Origin: Syngnathus acus
Taxonomy: Eukaryota > Chordata > Actinopteri > Syngnathiformes > Syngnathidae
Assembly (NCBI RefSeq): GCF_901709675.1
Contig: NC_051088.1
Coordinates: 24,270,193 to 24,334,192, forward strand
Length of the DNA: 64,000 bases
Reading direction: 5' to 3'
Positions 1 to 11,400 of the stretch are shown in pieces. Made by a program: the position numbers and the translations under genes. The stretch's first letter is position 1; each line of letters begins with the position of its first letter. The notes below the pieces were generated by a model, which saw only the letters and a program-made list of their open reading frames with translations, was not told the DNA's origin and searched no databases.

Positions 1-379
1 AGGTTTGTAGGTTTTATGTGCACGTAACACGATGCGTGCATTTGATTGAGTTTCGAACAGAAGTAACTGCGAAACTGGTAATTATACATTCCGACGCGAC
101 GATACATTTGCGACAATTGGATACGACACTTATATGTCCGATTATGCGTAGGACGTGAAGGCAACGTTTGGTCTGGGTTGGACAGGAAACGACAGACGCG
201 CAGCGCGCAGCGTGTCCCCTACGCGGTCGGGGAGAAGAATGGCTAATGGTCTGGGATACATGTAGATGAGACTGAGCGTGAAAACATGACGAGGACGGAT
301 ACTTTAAAGTAGTTTTGATATATTTTCCAAAACGGCTCACCTCCCGAGACCCAAGAAGCGTGACGCATCTTTCCCACAC

Positions 380-450
380 GACTGTTATATTCCCCCGCGG
401 GAAAGGAGACAACCAGAGGACAGGACCCTCTTTGTGAGTCCCATTTCACT
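380..450 (+). other. Possible non-coding 5' exon ending at a strong donor
   Basis: A GC-rich stretch near the window start (roughly 180-440) ends in a near-perfect donor, GTAAGTATT, at 451. raph1 needs an upstream untranslated exon, because its ATG follows a TAG acceptor directly. This is one candidate for that exon, with an intron of about 14.7 kb. The left boundary is arbitrary. It could equally belong to an unrelated gene or be chance. Confidence 0.2.
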
Positions 451-1356
451 GTAAGTATTATTTTTCTTATTATTATGACCTGCCTGGTCGTGTATGCGTT
501 CTATTCTCCTTTTTAACTTTCCCTGTGGTGTTCGGGAACGCCCTTGATGGGTAAGACCGTTGTTTAATTCATCCATGTATTTGATCGCTGAGCCGCACGC
601 CGTTGACAGTGGAAAGAAAAGCACCAGTCTGCCGCATTTCCTCAAACTCTATTCTAATTTCTAAAGGAGCATCCGTAAATCCTCCGGCCCTAAGAAAAGG
701 ATGTGTGGACCCCCCCCTTCTAATGCGGCCATTGAATGACTCCTTTCTTGGGGACAAGGGGTGTACGTGGTGTTTGGGCCGACAGGAAAATGGCAATTGC
801 AGTTTTTAGGGAGTCGGGTTACAAACAGATAAGGCAACGATCTTATTTATTCAAGCGTTTAATGGACTTGTGGAAGCGTAGCTGTCTCCACCCTGGCGAG
901 CGAGGGGAGGCCAGCAGCTTCTGCTCATGGCCGATGGTGTTGTCTCGCGTACGGCCTCATGAAAATGCCAATTTTATGACCGAGGGCTCTGTTGAAACCA
1001 ATTGAATGTGTTTTTGTAGTTCATCACTATCAAATACTCACACCGCTGTAATCTCCATTGTTTGTTGACGTCACCGCCTAGGATTGGGTATCGGCTATGT
1101 TCACATGAGTTAGCATCCATTCAAAGGTAACAAACCAACCAAGTGTTGTGTTTAGTGTCGTTTCAGCCAAGGTTAGTTGGAAAAGCTTTGAACGCATTTG
1201 CTACAAATGTCTGAAATGACCCCGACCACCACCAAACACACACCGTGTGGGGTTCAAAGGTTTTTCGCAGGGAGCGGAATGTCATGCCAGCGGCTGGCCG
1301 GCTCCCAACACTGCAAATGTGTGTCATTTGTACTGCAAAAGTTATCCAAGAGAAGG

Positions 1357-1359
<3 letters not shown>

Positions 1360-1397
<38 letters not shown>
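1360..1397. repeat. (CT)n microsatellite
   Basis: About 19 uninterrupted CT dinucleotides, flanked by GGTATT on the left and CCAAAATATGG on the right. The repeat is open in several frames and produces artificial open reading frames of Ser-Leu on + and Arg-Glu on -. It is likely length-polymorphic. Confidence 0.95.
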
Positions 1398-1399
<2 letters not shown>

Positions 1400-3002
1400 A
1401 AATATGGTGCATGGGCGTTAATATGACAGGAGAACCCTTTTGGCCCAGACCTTTATTCCCCAGACAGGACCGTTTATGTCCTAAAGCATTCATGATTTGC
1501 ATTCTTCACAGTGAGGTGGCAACGTTTGCTTCCAGTGCCGTTGATCGTGTTCTGCTTGCTCCTTGTAGTGAGATGCCTTTCAGCTTTTATCTAATTCTTT
1601 TGCAGGATTTAGATTTCTACATGCTGAGGAATCTGGGAAAACTTATTTTTACTGTCGAGTTTTTGTTCCGCTGGGCATTTGGCTTTGCTTTATATGCTGA
1701 AATAGTTGTGCAGCTTAATGGTGTTAACAAATTTGTTATCTAATGTCTTATGTTTGGATTCATTGCCCCAGTTGCATCAGCAATGAGTCAATCTAAACTA
1801 TACACATGTGTGATATGTAACAGGATTGCGCAAAACATTTTGTCAGCAGACTTAACTACCCCAGGGCGCAATGTTTGGGCTCTTGCTGAACAGCTCAGCC
1901 ATAAAAAGCGCAGACCCGGATTAGATTTCCAGGCACAGAGGTAGAATATGTTGGAAGGGAGTTAGTCATTTCACGGCTTCTGTTTAAAAGCACATGAATG
2001 CTTTGTCATCATTTTTCCTCTCCACATAGTTGGAAAGAACAGCTAGACATCTCCAAGTAACATGTTTTTCACATTTCTAGTGAAGCTTTTGCAACCGTCA
2101 CTGTTTTTGGGAGAGCTTGTGGGCACATAGTTGATTGAATAGAAATAACAGTCAAATTCGTGAGCAATGTAACACTCATTTTGTGTCTGTGTGTAACCGC
2201 TTCAACTGGGTGGCGTGACGGGCCGTGCGTGACTATCCAAGCAAGCATTGGAGCAAACCGCAAGCCACCCGTGTCCTTGGGCATAAAATTCCCCGTACAA
2301 AAGACAAGGCGGCGGGGTGGCAGCAGTGTACATTTCCTCAGGTTGCCTTTCAACCGGCAGATGCAGCTTCAAACGTCCACTTGGGTGCACTCTGATGGTG
2401 CACCAGAGGCCAAAGTGGAACCTGATCCTGCCCCACAAGACACAAGGAAATTTGGGAGTATCATCAGCTGCAGTGTTTGGACTAAAGGCAAACTCATTTG
2501 TGTGTTGCCTAGGTGTGTCCCCCCCGCACACGGTCACTAGCTTGTACACGTAAAGGTCTGTTAACATTTTGCTGACCTTTGACAGCAGCTGCCCCGTAGC
2601 CTTTGGAAACAAAGGCCGTAGTCAGTTGACGTGAGCGTAGCCTCAAATCTCTCTTGCTTCACAAACTGTTGGTCTTCCTGTTGGCCTTTTCATGCACAGA
2701 TTCAAGCGTATATGCAGTGGTGCTTAAATAAACCTTGACAAAGAAAGCTTGACCTATTTGGTTGCACCTCTTAGGTGGGGTCCTCAAGATAATCAGGCGA
2801 ATTTGAGCATTTTTCTCCCATGATTCATACGACTGGTCCAGTTATGGTTCGAATGGAGTTGCCGTAACACCTCAAATTTAAAATGAAACCTGGTGTTTTA
2901 TTCCAAAAATAACATATGGCGTTAACGTTACCAGATAAGCTAACAGTTAGCCTAGCTTTAGTTCAGATGTTTACAAACCGCTACATGTGAAGCCCGTGGA
3001 AC

Positions 3003-3502
3003 TTACCGTTTTTTCCATGTATAATGCGCAAAATTTAACTAATTTATTGTCCTAAAATCTGGGGTGCGCATTATACATGGGTACACTTCTTTTTAATTAA
3101 TTTTTTTATCCGGATAAATTTTTTTAGGCCGCCATTACAGATGCGCTTTCTTCTCTGCTGTTCACTTCAAACACGCTCCATACGAACACAATGCTCTCGT
3201 ATCAGACGCTTGCTCGATCACCTGCTCGTTTGCTGTCACAATGTACCCTACACAAATCCGAAACATTTCTTCGCTATTGAGTTTGCTAGCGCATGCGCAG
3301 TGATACTGACCGGCAGAATAACATCCGGTTGTTCCCAAAGATGATCTTTTTTCGGAAATAATTTTACGTTTACGGACTTAAGTAGGAGTCAAAATTTGGG
3401 TGCGTATTATACATGGGTACAGGCTTTTTTCCAGCATCAACATGCCATTTGTAGGGTGCGTATTATACATGGGGGCGCATTATACATGGAAAAAAACGGT
3501 AA
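3003..3502. mobile_element. Palindromic MITE with ATAATGCGC ends
   Basis: The left end reads TTACCGTTTTTTCCATGTAT and the right end is its reverse complement with one extra A in the A-run. The unit GTGCGCATTATACATGG, or a one-base variant, recurs inside at about 3063, 3400, 3455 and 3474. At about 500 bp with no coding capacity it fits a miniature inverted-repeat transposable element. ACTTA occurs outside both ends and may be part of a target duplication. The superfamily is not assigned. Confidence 0.75.
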
Positions 3503-3893
3503 CTTAGATTTGGAAAACCCAACGCTTGGATGACTGTGTCTAAAGAAAGGTCAGTTCAGGCATGCAGACCTCGACAGTGAGCTAAGAAAAAGACCTCAGA
3601 AATCCTCTTCTGAAGGAATGGACAAATACAGTTAGATACTCTAAAATCTTGGAGAAAGCCTTCCAAAATGCTGCATAGGGAGAATAACTGCCAATGAAGC
3701 CATCACCAGCGACTTTGTTGATGGGAGCAGGCACAAGGAGGGCACACTACCCGCGGATCTCCACTCATTCGTGTTCCGTGATAAGGGGGCAGACTCTGGC
3801 CAAGTGTTGCCATTGACCTACAATTGGCTTCGTGCTACTTTACCAGGAAAAATGTTACCCATTTATACACACACAAAAAAAAAACGTGTTGTA

Positions 3894-4323
3894 CAGGGTC
3901 CGGCAAAATGATAATTTGAAGGTTTAATAAAATGCAGATAAATTAAAGAAAGTTTTTTTTTCATTTTTGAAAACTACATATAATGCCGTTTTGTTTCATT
4001 TCATTTTCGAATCATGTTATTTTGGTCTTACCGCTGCCACATTTTCTGCAGTTCGTACGGGATCATGTCTACTAAGTCTGACCGCTCGTTGTGTTGCGGT
4101 TACAGATTTCGTTCTTGATAAACGTTCCCACAATGAAAGCGCAATGCTCACCGGTCCAATTCATGTTAGCAACTGAAACAAAACAAAATAACATTATTTG
4201 AAAATGAAATGAAACGAAACAAAATGTACTTTTCGAAAATAAAATAAACAACTTTTTTGTTTCTTCAATTTATTTGCGTTTTATTAAAACTACAAATGTG
4301 TCAGATCAATTTGCCGGACCCTG
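3894..4323. mobile_element. Tc1/mariner-type MITE with TA target duplication
   Basis: Terminal inverted repeats CAGGGTCCGGCAAAATGAT and ATCAATTTGCCGGACCCTG match with one mismatch and are flanked by TA on both sides, as expected for Tc1/mariner insertion. A second inverted pair lies inside (about 3980-4025 against 4183-4228, rich in TTTCATTTCATTTTC and its complement), so most of the 430 bp could fold into a hairpin. There is no transposase frame, so it is non-autonomous. Confidence 0.75.
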
Positions 4324-5765
4324 TATTAGCCAGAAAATTTCCCGAAAAACACACTTTACATGTCGACAATAAACCACAAAACTATCCATCCATTTTGTGT
4401 AGGACTTGTCTCTCTGTTAGCGTAACGGGAGTCTGGAGGGCGGGTATAGTTGATTGTCTCCAGTGTGAGCATCATCTTTTAGCACTCTATTAAAGTAGTT
4501 ATGTACTTTTTTCTTACTGCAGGGCTGCTGCTCATTCCAACAACCCCCCTTTCTCCCTCCCCTCCACAATAATATCTAAGGTCAGTCATTCAACCCAATG
4601 ATGCATGTGACAGGAAATGCTGCTCTGGTCGTTGTACCGTCGCACAGCTGAGAGATGTTTTTGTGGCTGCCATTAAGTCAAGAAACCAGAGGGATCTTGA
4701 CATCCTAGTTCATCGGGGGCAATAACATTCTATCAGCTGCATCAGAGGTGATTCATTTGAGTTTTTTTCCAAAATGTCCTCACATGGTCACGCCGCAATA
4801 AAGCCGGAATCCTTTTACGTGTCTGGCTTTAGGCTTATTATGCTACTTCAGAGTAGAACAGCAAAGGCATGGTGGAAGCGGGTGATGTGTCGATATGGGA
4901 GGAGGACTTATTCCTCATCATCGTATTGCCGTAATTAAATGGCCTGTGCTGCGCAGTTACTCTACAAAAAAACATCGCCGGTGTCGACCGAGTTCAACCA
5001 GGTCTTGTGCTGGTCAACGGTGTTTACTTTCCCTCAAGTGCTTTTTGGATTTCATTTGAAAAATGCTGCAGACACTTTCTGTGGCTTGTTTTTCCATGAG
5101 ATTTTGCAATGAAGCCTAACCTCCCCCATCAGATCTCTTGCCTGCAATCAGTCTAATATTTGAGAGAGAGCGTCGTCGTGATGCTGAGCGCCAAGTTTGT
5201 GGGGAAACCAGAGGATGTGCATGCATGGCAGCCTGCCCTCAAAGCATCTGGAAGCAACGGGGTGAAAAGTGTAAATGGATTTAGGACGTTTAGGTCACTG
5301 GCGGTTTTGCTTGGCAGCTCGTAGAAGTCATTCACATCATTGACTTTATGGAGGCAAGCAGGCCCACTGATCTTCTTTGTCTTTTTTGCCACGAGGTTTC
5401 ATTTAGGACTCTGTTTGTAATAGCAGTGACCTAGAATGTAAGAAAAGAAGCAGATGCGGCAGATTGACGCGTTTTTGACGCAAAAAGAAAAAGTCGCTTG
5501 ACAGTCACTCAAACCTGTAGGCGTAATCCGAGCGGAAGGATGTTGTCGACAAATAGTCTGGAATGACTCAAACTGAGTAGCTTTCTAATCCCGTTCTGTT
5601 CTGCTCTTCTCTCGGGCTGTTTGTGAACCTGGCGAGATGATACGTGGTCCGATACTATACGCACCTCTAACATTCGATACAATTTTACACAATATGGCCT
5701 TACTGCTCCTTTGTTTATTTTGAACACGTCCATATACTTAGCAAAGTAGAAATGTACATACATAG

Positions 5766-5962
5766 TAGTGATGGGAAAACGAAGCTTCATGAACCAGTTG
5801 TTGTATTCTTTGGCTCCTCTAGATGGCAATGTTGGTTTAAAGTGAGGGTTTTAAGAAATGGCAAGTCAGCTCTTTTGGTGAACAGAGAGTGCCATCTAGA
5901 GGTCTAAGTAAACACAACAATGGGTTCATGAACCATCTTGAAGCTTCATTTGCCCATCATTA
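5766..5962. mobile_element. Short palindromic MITE (about 197 bp)
   Basis: The left end TAGTGATGGG pairs with CCCATCATTA at the right end. Further in, GAAGCTTCATGAACCA on the left is matched by a GGTTCATGAACC...GAAGCTTCAT block on the right, and CCTCTAGATGGCA pairs with TGCCATCTAGAGG nearer the centre. The whole unit is an imperfect hairpin with no coding capacity. A clean target duplication was not found, so the exact ends are approximate. Confidence 0.6.
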
Positions 5963-7121
5963 GTATATAGAGAATCAATTTGTTGAATACTTCCCTCGTT
6001 CAGGGGCTTGCTTCTCATGTAAGTAGCTGGCACGACTTCGCCCCCTAGCGTCATTGAGGAGTATTGATATTCTGAACTAATATCAATACAGTATGATTTT
6101 TATTCATATCTGTAGGTATCTAGTTATCGATATTTTGATTCGACCCGTACTGTTCTTGCACGTGACAGACTTCAAATGTGATGTTGTTCAGTTTAGTCTC
6201 TGCCATTCCATGCAAAGATGATTCAAATGAGATGGATGTTTCGGACCTACCAACGAGTCATAATAGGGGCCACAGCAAGAGGCCGTGTATGACAGAACAC
6301 TGTAATGTGCGTGTTATATTCTCTCCAAACCCTACTGGCAGCTAGCCAGCCAATGGGACGCTCCATCAGACCCCACGGGCCACCGTGAGAACATTCCTGA
6401 CGCAGCATTATTCCATAATTCTCACCATGTGTGTTCTCTCCCTCGCAGAGCATTCTCTGCACGAAGCGTGGAGAATCCCGCCGAGGAAGGGAGATCAGCC
6501 CCCTTGTAATGGCAACCAGACGTGACCTCCTTTACAATTCAAGCTAGCCTTGTGATGTGCGCTACAGGCACTTTGCTGTTGGACGTTCAACCGTAATAAG
6601 ATATTATTTGCACTCAAACTGGTTTCTATGTGTTGGGCAGACCAAGGGAAAGCCTCGACTTGTTTAGATTATCATCCGTACTAAAAGCAACGCGCTGATC
6701 AATACTAATGCATCCATCAGCCGACTGACAAGAATGGCCATGGCATTGGTTTGTGCTCATTTCTCCTTCTCTGTGTTTGCATTCAAGCCAGTGTGGTCAT
6801 TGACTGTCCTTTCCGACAACAGTCCCGTCTTTCTCTTTTCCGATGACATCATCATGGCTGTCGTCCTTTCCCCTTTTGGACTTCCTGGCCCAACAGGAAA
6901 TGAGGAGTGCGGCTAATGGTTGTGAAGCGTGGGCGAACAAGGACACACCTGTTCTCACAACTACAGTTGTTCTGTTGTTAAAGTGGCGTCTTAACGTATG
7001 TTGTTGTTTTTAACCTCCCCCCAACAAGGCGTCCTCTCTTTCTGAAAAGTCTCGACTGTGCATTTATGTCGCTTCTGGCTTTCATGCGTTTAGGATTGTA
7101 CTTGAATGATTCTAAATGTTG

Positions 7122-7200
7122 ATTTGATTTAACCTTTATTTACCCAGGCAAACAATTAAGAACAAGTTCTTATTTACAACTGCGGCCTGACCCAAAGAAC
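7122..7200. repeat. Dispersed repeat fragment (TTTAACCTTTATTTACCCAGG type)
   Basis: The stretch TTTAACCTTTATTTACCCAGG followed by AAGAACAAGTTCTTATTTACA is a motif I recall as widely scattered in teleost genomes. It has an internal inverted pair (AAGAACAAG and CTTATTT-like). Only a short piece is present, boundaries are uncertain and no family name is claimed. Confidence 0.4.
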
Positions 7201-7568
7201 AATACATAAAACAAGGTTTGTTTGTTTGTTTGTTTCGAACATTAAAAGAAATACAAGAAAAAAGTAAAAAATACAGAAAATCATAACTCCATAGTTCACT
7301 AGAACATAAAAAAAAGAAAAAATGATATTGCATTATAATTTTCCCTTTATAATAAATTCATATTTGTTCAAAAGGGAGTAGAAGGAAGCCTAAGCTTATC
7401 CGACTCTACCCCTTGTTATATACATACACAATCAAAAATAAAGAACAACAACCAAGAGCAATAAAACGATACAATATAACAACAGCTTTAAACTAACAGC
7501 TGCAAGAGTCGGTTAAAACTTGTTGCAATTTTGGTTTGAAAACTGTAAATGATGAGTGAATTTCAGGG

Positions 7569-8430
7569 TACCGTATTTTCCGCCCTAAAAGGCGCACCGG
7601 GTTATAAGGCGCACCTTCAATGAACGGCCCATTTTAAAACTTTGTCCATATATAAGGCGCACCGGATTATAAGGCGCATAAAATAGAAGCTATACTGCAT
7701 CAAACTGAGGTTGACTAGGGTTGCGGTATGCATCCACTAGCCAATAACCAACGAGCCCTCTGTAAACAATCGCGTTTCTCAAACGATCTCCTATAAAATG
7801 ATCAGAACTGACTAAAGTTCGATCTAACGCATTGGTACTACTTACCTATGTTTCCCTTCCATATCGATCCGTAGATTTACTCGAAACATTAACAGAGCAG
7901 CCTATTTTGACATGAAATAGCCTGGTACGTATAGCAGCTATCGCAATAGCATTAGCCATCCGCAAAGTCTCACGAGCCTCAGCTCGCAATCTCCCATGAG
8001 CCTCAGCAAAGTGTAAACAATCGCGTTTCTCAAACGATCTCCTATAAAATGATCAGAACTGACTAAAGTTCGATCTAACGCATTGGTACTACTTACCTAT
8101 GTTTCCCTTCCATATCGATCCGTAGATTTACTCGAAACATTAACAGAGCAGCCTATTTTGACATGAAATAGCCTCGCGGGTACAACAGCTATTCGGTGAC
8201 GCCCCCTGACTACAGTTGCCGTAATGCTGGGAAGCGATGCGACCTTGTAATTTACTAGTCGTACTAAAACGTACTGAAACATTTTGGCAGAGCACTGTGT
8301 ACAACCAGTATGGATCAACAAATTCATCAGTTGATCCATATATAAGGCGCACTGGCCTATAAGGCGCACTGTCGGCTTTTGAGAAACTTTTAGGTTTTTA
8401 GGTGCGCCTTTTAGGGCGGAAAATACGGTA
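7569..8430. mobile_element. 862-bp MITE with TACCGTATTTTCC ends and a tandem internal duplication
   Basis: The left end TACCGTATTTTCCGCCCTAA is mirrored at the right end by TTAGGGCGGAAAATACGGTA. Subterminal copies of TATAAGGCGCAC occur repeatedly at both ends in opposite orientation. Inside, a 163-bp block at 7761-7923 recurs, apparently unchanged, at 8012-8174. There is no transposase frame. The ends and the ATAAGNCGC subterminal motif are shared with the element at 47511-48140, so the two are probably related families. Confidence 0.8.
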
Positions 8431-11400
8431 TTTTGCATAGTATTCCAATCAGAAGCTGCAGAGAAATGGAAGGAGTTTCCACCGAAAACTGGTGAATTGA
8501 ATAAGATGACTGGACCTTAGATTGAGGGAACAATGATGACGGTGCAGGAGGGAGGAGAGATGGGGAGGTGACATCCCGAGTATGGATTTGTAGATGAGGT
8601 GAAACCAACGGTGAAGTCGTCGGGTGTGGCGTGATGTCCGATCAATTAATTTATACAAATCACAGTGGTACTTTAAAGTCTTTCAAAAAAAAAAAAAAAA
8701 ATCTATATATTTGTCTGCTTCTCAGTTCCTTTTCATGACACGGTTTCTTTGTCTTGCGCCTGAGAGCAGCTGCCAGTTGACCCCGGGCCGGCCGGCCGGC
8801 CGGCCTGTTGTGGCTTCAGCAACTGTTCTTCTGCAGCTGCACTGGTCCATGTGTCATTGCCACACCTGCTCCCACGCTGATGGAGTGTTATTACACGTTG
8901 ACTGTGCACACTTTGTATCAGGCAGCTGGAAGGAGGCGGGGCATTGGTGACGTGTGTGTGTGCTAACAAACAACACACGCAAACTCGGCGCCTGGCGTGT
9001 GTTTGCTATGGAAATATGCAGTCACAGTGTTTCTTTCTGTGCAAGGAGGCTGTGGTGTGAATAGCAGTTGCTGCACAGAAGAAGAAGAAAAAAGAAAAAA
9101 AACAGCTGAGGCTAGTGCAAAGTGCTTTCTGATACTTCCCAGCAGCTGATTTCTCTCCCTTCACTTTTCAGTCTACTTCAATTGCATTTGCGGCTGGATG
9201 AAAGGCTCGGAGACAATCGTGGTCGTAAATGAACATGGTCACATGGTGTTCTGTGAGAGCGAAGCATCGGAGTCAACTTAATGCTTCCAAGCTATACCGG
9301 GTAGCACTTCACTCTGCAAATGAATCTGTTGCGTTCTCGTAACAGAAGGATCAGTCTGCTCTCCTCCAGCTGCCAGCTTGTTCTGTTCCTCTGCCGCAAT
9401 CTTTGAGTTTGGGGAATTTCCGTGACTGATGTCTTTGCTTGTCCTTTTGTCTCTTTCTCAGCGGATTAAAGGCCCCCGTCAGAGTGGAGCGGTGGTTTCG
9501 ACTGACCTGCAACCTCAAGTAGGAAGAGGGCCAAGCCACTTCAGAAGTAAGAGTTCCTGTAAACCGGGGGTGACTAATGGATGGTGGCAATAAAGTGCAC
9601 ATCTGTCAGTCAGCTCATTTAAAAACAAATGCACAACTTACCGTGATCGCAAACAACCACGGAAGTTGCACTTATTGTTGCCGTATGCACTTCAGTCAAA
9701 GCGTCCTCGAAATAAAGAGGAGCCAAGCCTCAGGAGATAATTCCCTCTTAAGTGAAGCCATGCGAGCACCAACCGTGACAGACTTTGACACGAGAGGCCG
9801 AACGGGTTATTTTGTGCTGACCTCAGCAGCGTATTAATGTTTGCACCTTGTTGTTTTCAGATGCAGAAATGTATTTCGAGAGATTCATTTGGGTCAAGTG
9901 GAGTAGCTGAAGCCCTTTTTATCACCTTCATAGTTTATTTTCTGGCTTTGATGCACAAGCTCTCCATTTGTGTGTTTTGCTGAGATGTGTTGTTTATGCC
10001 ACGACATTTTTATCAAATAGGTAGCAGACATTCAGCCCCTTCTCAAAGCATTGAATCATTATGAAACCTTATAGCGTCTGGGACTGAAGCCATTTTTTTT
10101 TTCCTCTCGTGCAAATAATAGCAAAGAATTGGCTTAGTGCTTGTCTAAATTGAGTTAGTATGGAGTGGAATCACTTTGCATTGATTGTACGTCACGGTTT
10201 GATTCACTTTGGTTTTATTTGACAAAAGTGCATCATTGTGTCGTTTGACACGACTATCCTAATATACAAGTAGGACTTCAACATATGACCAACGGTACAA
10301 AATAAACAAACAGAAAACTTGGGGATTATTTACCAACCGAGGATGAAAATATTTTGAAAAGTGACCGCTTTTCTCCATTTCATTCGTCTGACTGACTCTT
10401 AACGCAATGTCACCTTGACACTAATATTAAATCCTCAAGCAAGTATCATGAGGAAATAGTTGGAAAGTTTCTTTGAAAGGGGAAAAGCTTCAGTTGAGCC
10501 CAATAAGAAAAATAAGGTGCATTTCACAGAAAATACCTAAGACCCACTTGAAATATAGATTTATGGGGACAAATGATTTATCATGCACAAAGCCAATTAT
10601 GCAGCGAGCGGCTCTTCAATAAAGCCTTGAGAGCATCATACTCTGTGGCTAACCGCATTGCTAAGGCAAAAAAAAAATCATTCACTACTAATGAAGCTGG
10701 TTGTTTGTGTGTAAATGTTGAATTATTACATATTCTATGAATCAAATTCACGAACTTTTACCTTGGCCACAAATGAAAATCCAGGATAGATTTAATCACA
10801 CTGATATTTACTGCAAACCATTTATCATTTTTATCCAATTGCATTTTTTTCTTCTGTGATGACTATGTGTGCGATGAGGGTGGTGCAGTTAAAATATCAT
10901 GACTCCATGACAGAATGATGATTGCGATTGCGGTCTGGTTTGGCCGACAATGGCGGATGGGTGCCCGGGCCGCTCGACATCATTAAGAAAATTGCCCACC
11001 ACTCTTTTACTATGCTTGTGCTGATATGACCAAGCGAATGAATCATGTGATGTCGCCGCCGTCGCCGCAGTGGTGACTGGCAATACTTGCAGTGCTCTGT
11101 GTTACGTGTCTGCAGAGTGAGAGCGGTCACCATGGAAACAAACGTTCTCTGGTTGATCTCGGGGAGCTGTTGTTCATTGCATCTGCTGACCAATTTCATT
11201 TTGACTCTCCTCGCTGTCCATCTGTCGGCCTCCCCTCTTTCCCTCTCAGTGGCCATTTCTGTGCCCCTCCTTGGTAATTGGGTGTGTAAGCCCGAGCGGT
11301 TGACTGTGTCATGCTACGCTTCGGTGCGCTAATTTAACAAAGTGTGGCTGGGTAAATGTGCGTCTTCTGCTTTGCTTGCACATTGTCAGTCCCAGTTGAC

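Noticed and set aside
1198-1743. 181-codon open frame on +
   Set aside because: It runs through the (CT)n microsatellite, giving a Ser-Leu run, and shows no protein-like conservation or splice context.
8786-8802. GGCC repeat as a regulatory CpG island
   Set aside because: Only about 17 bp of GGCC units in otherwise ordinary sequence; too short to be an island.
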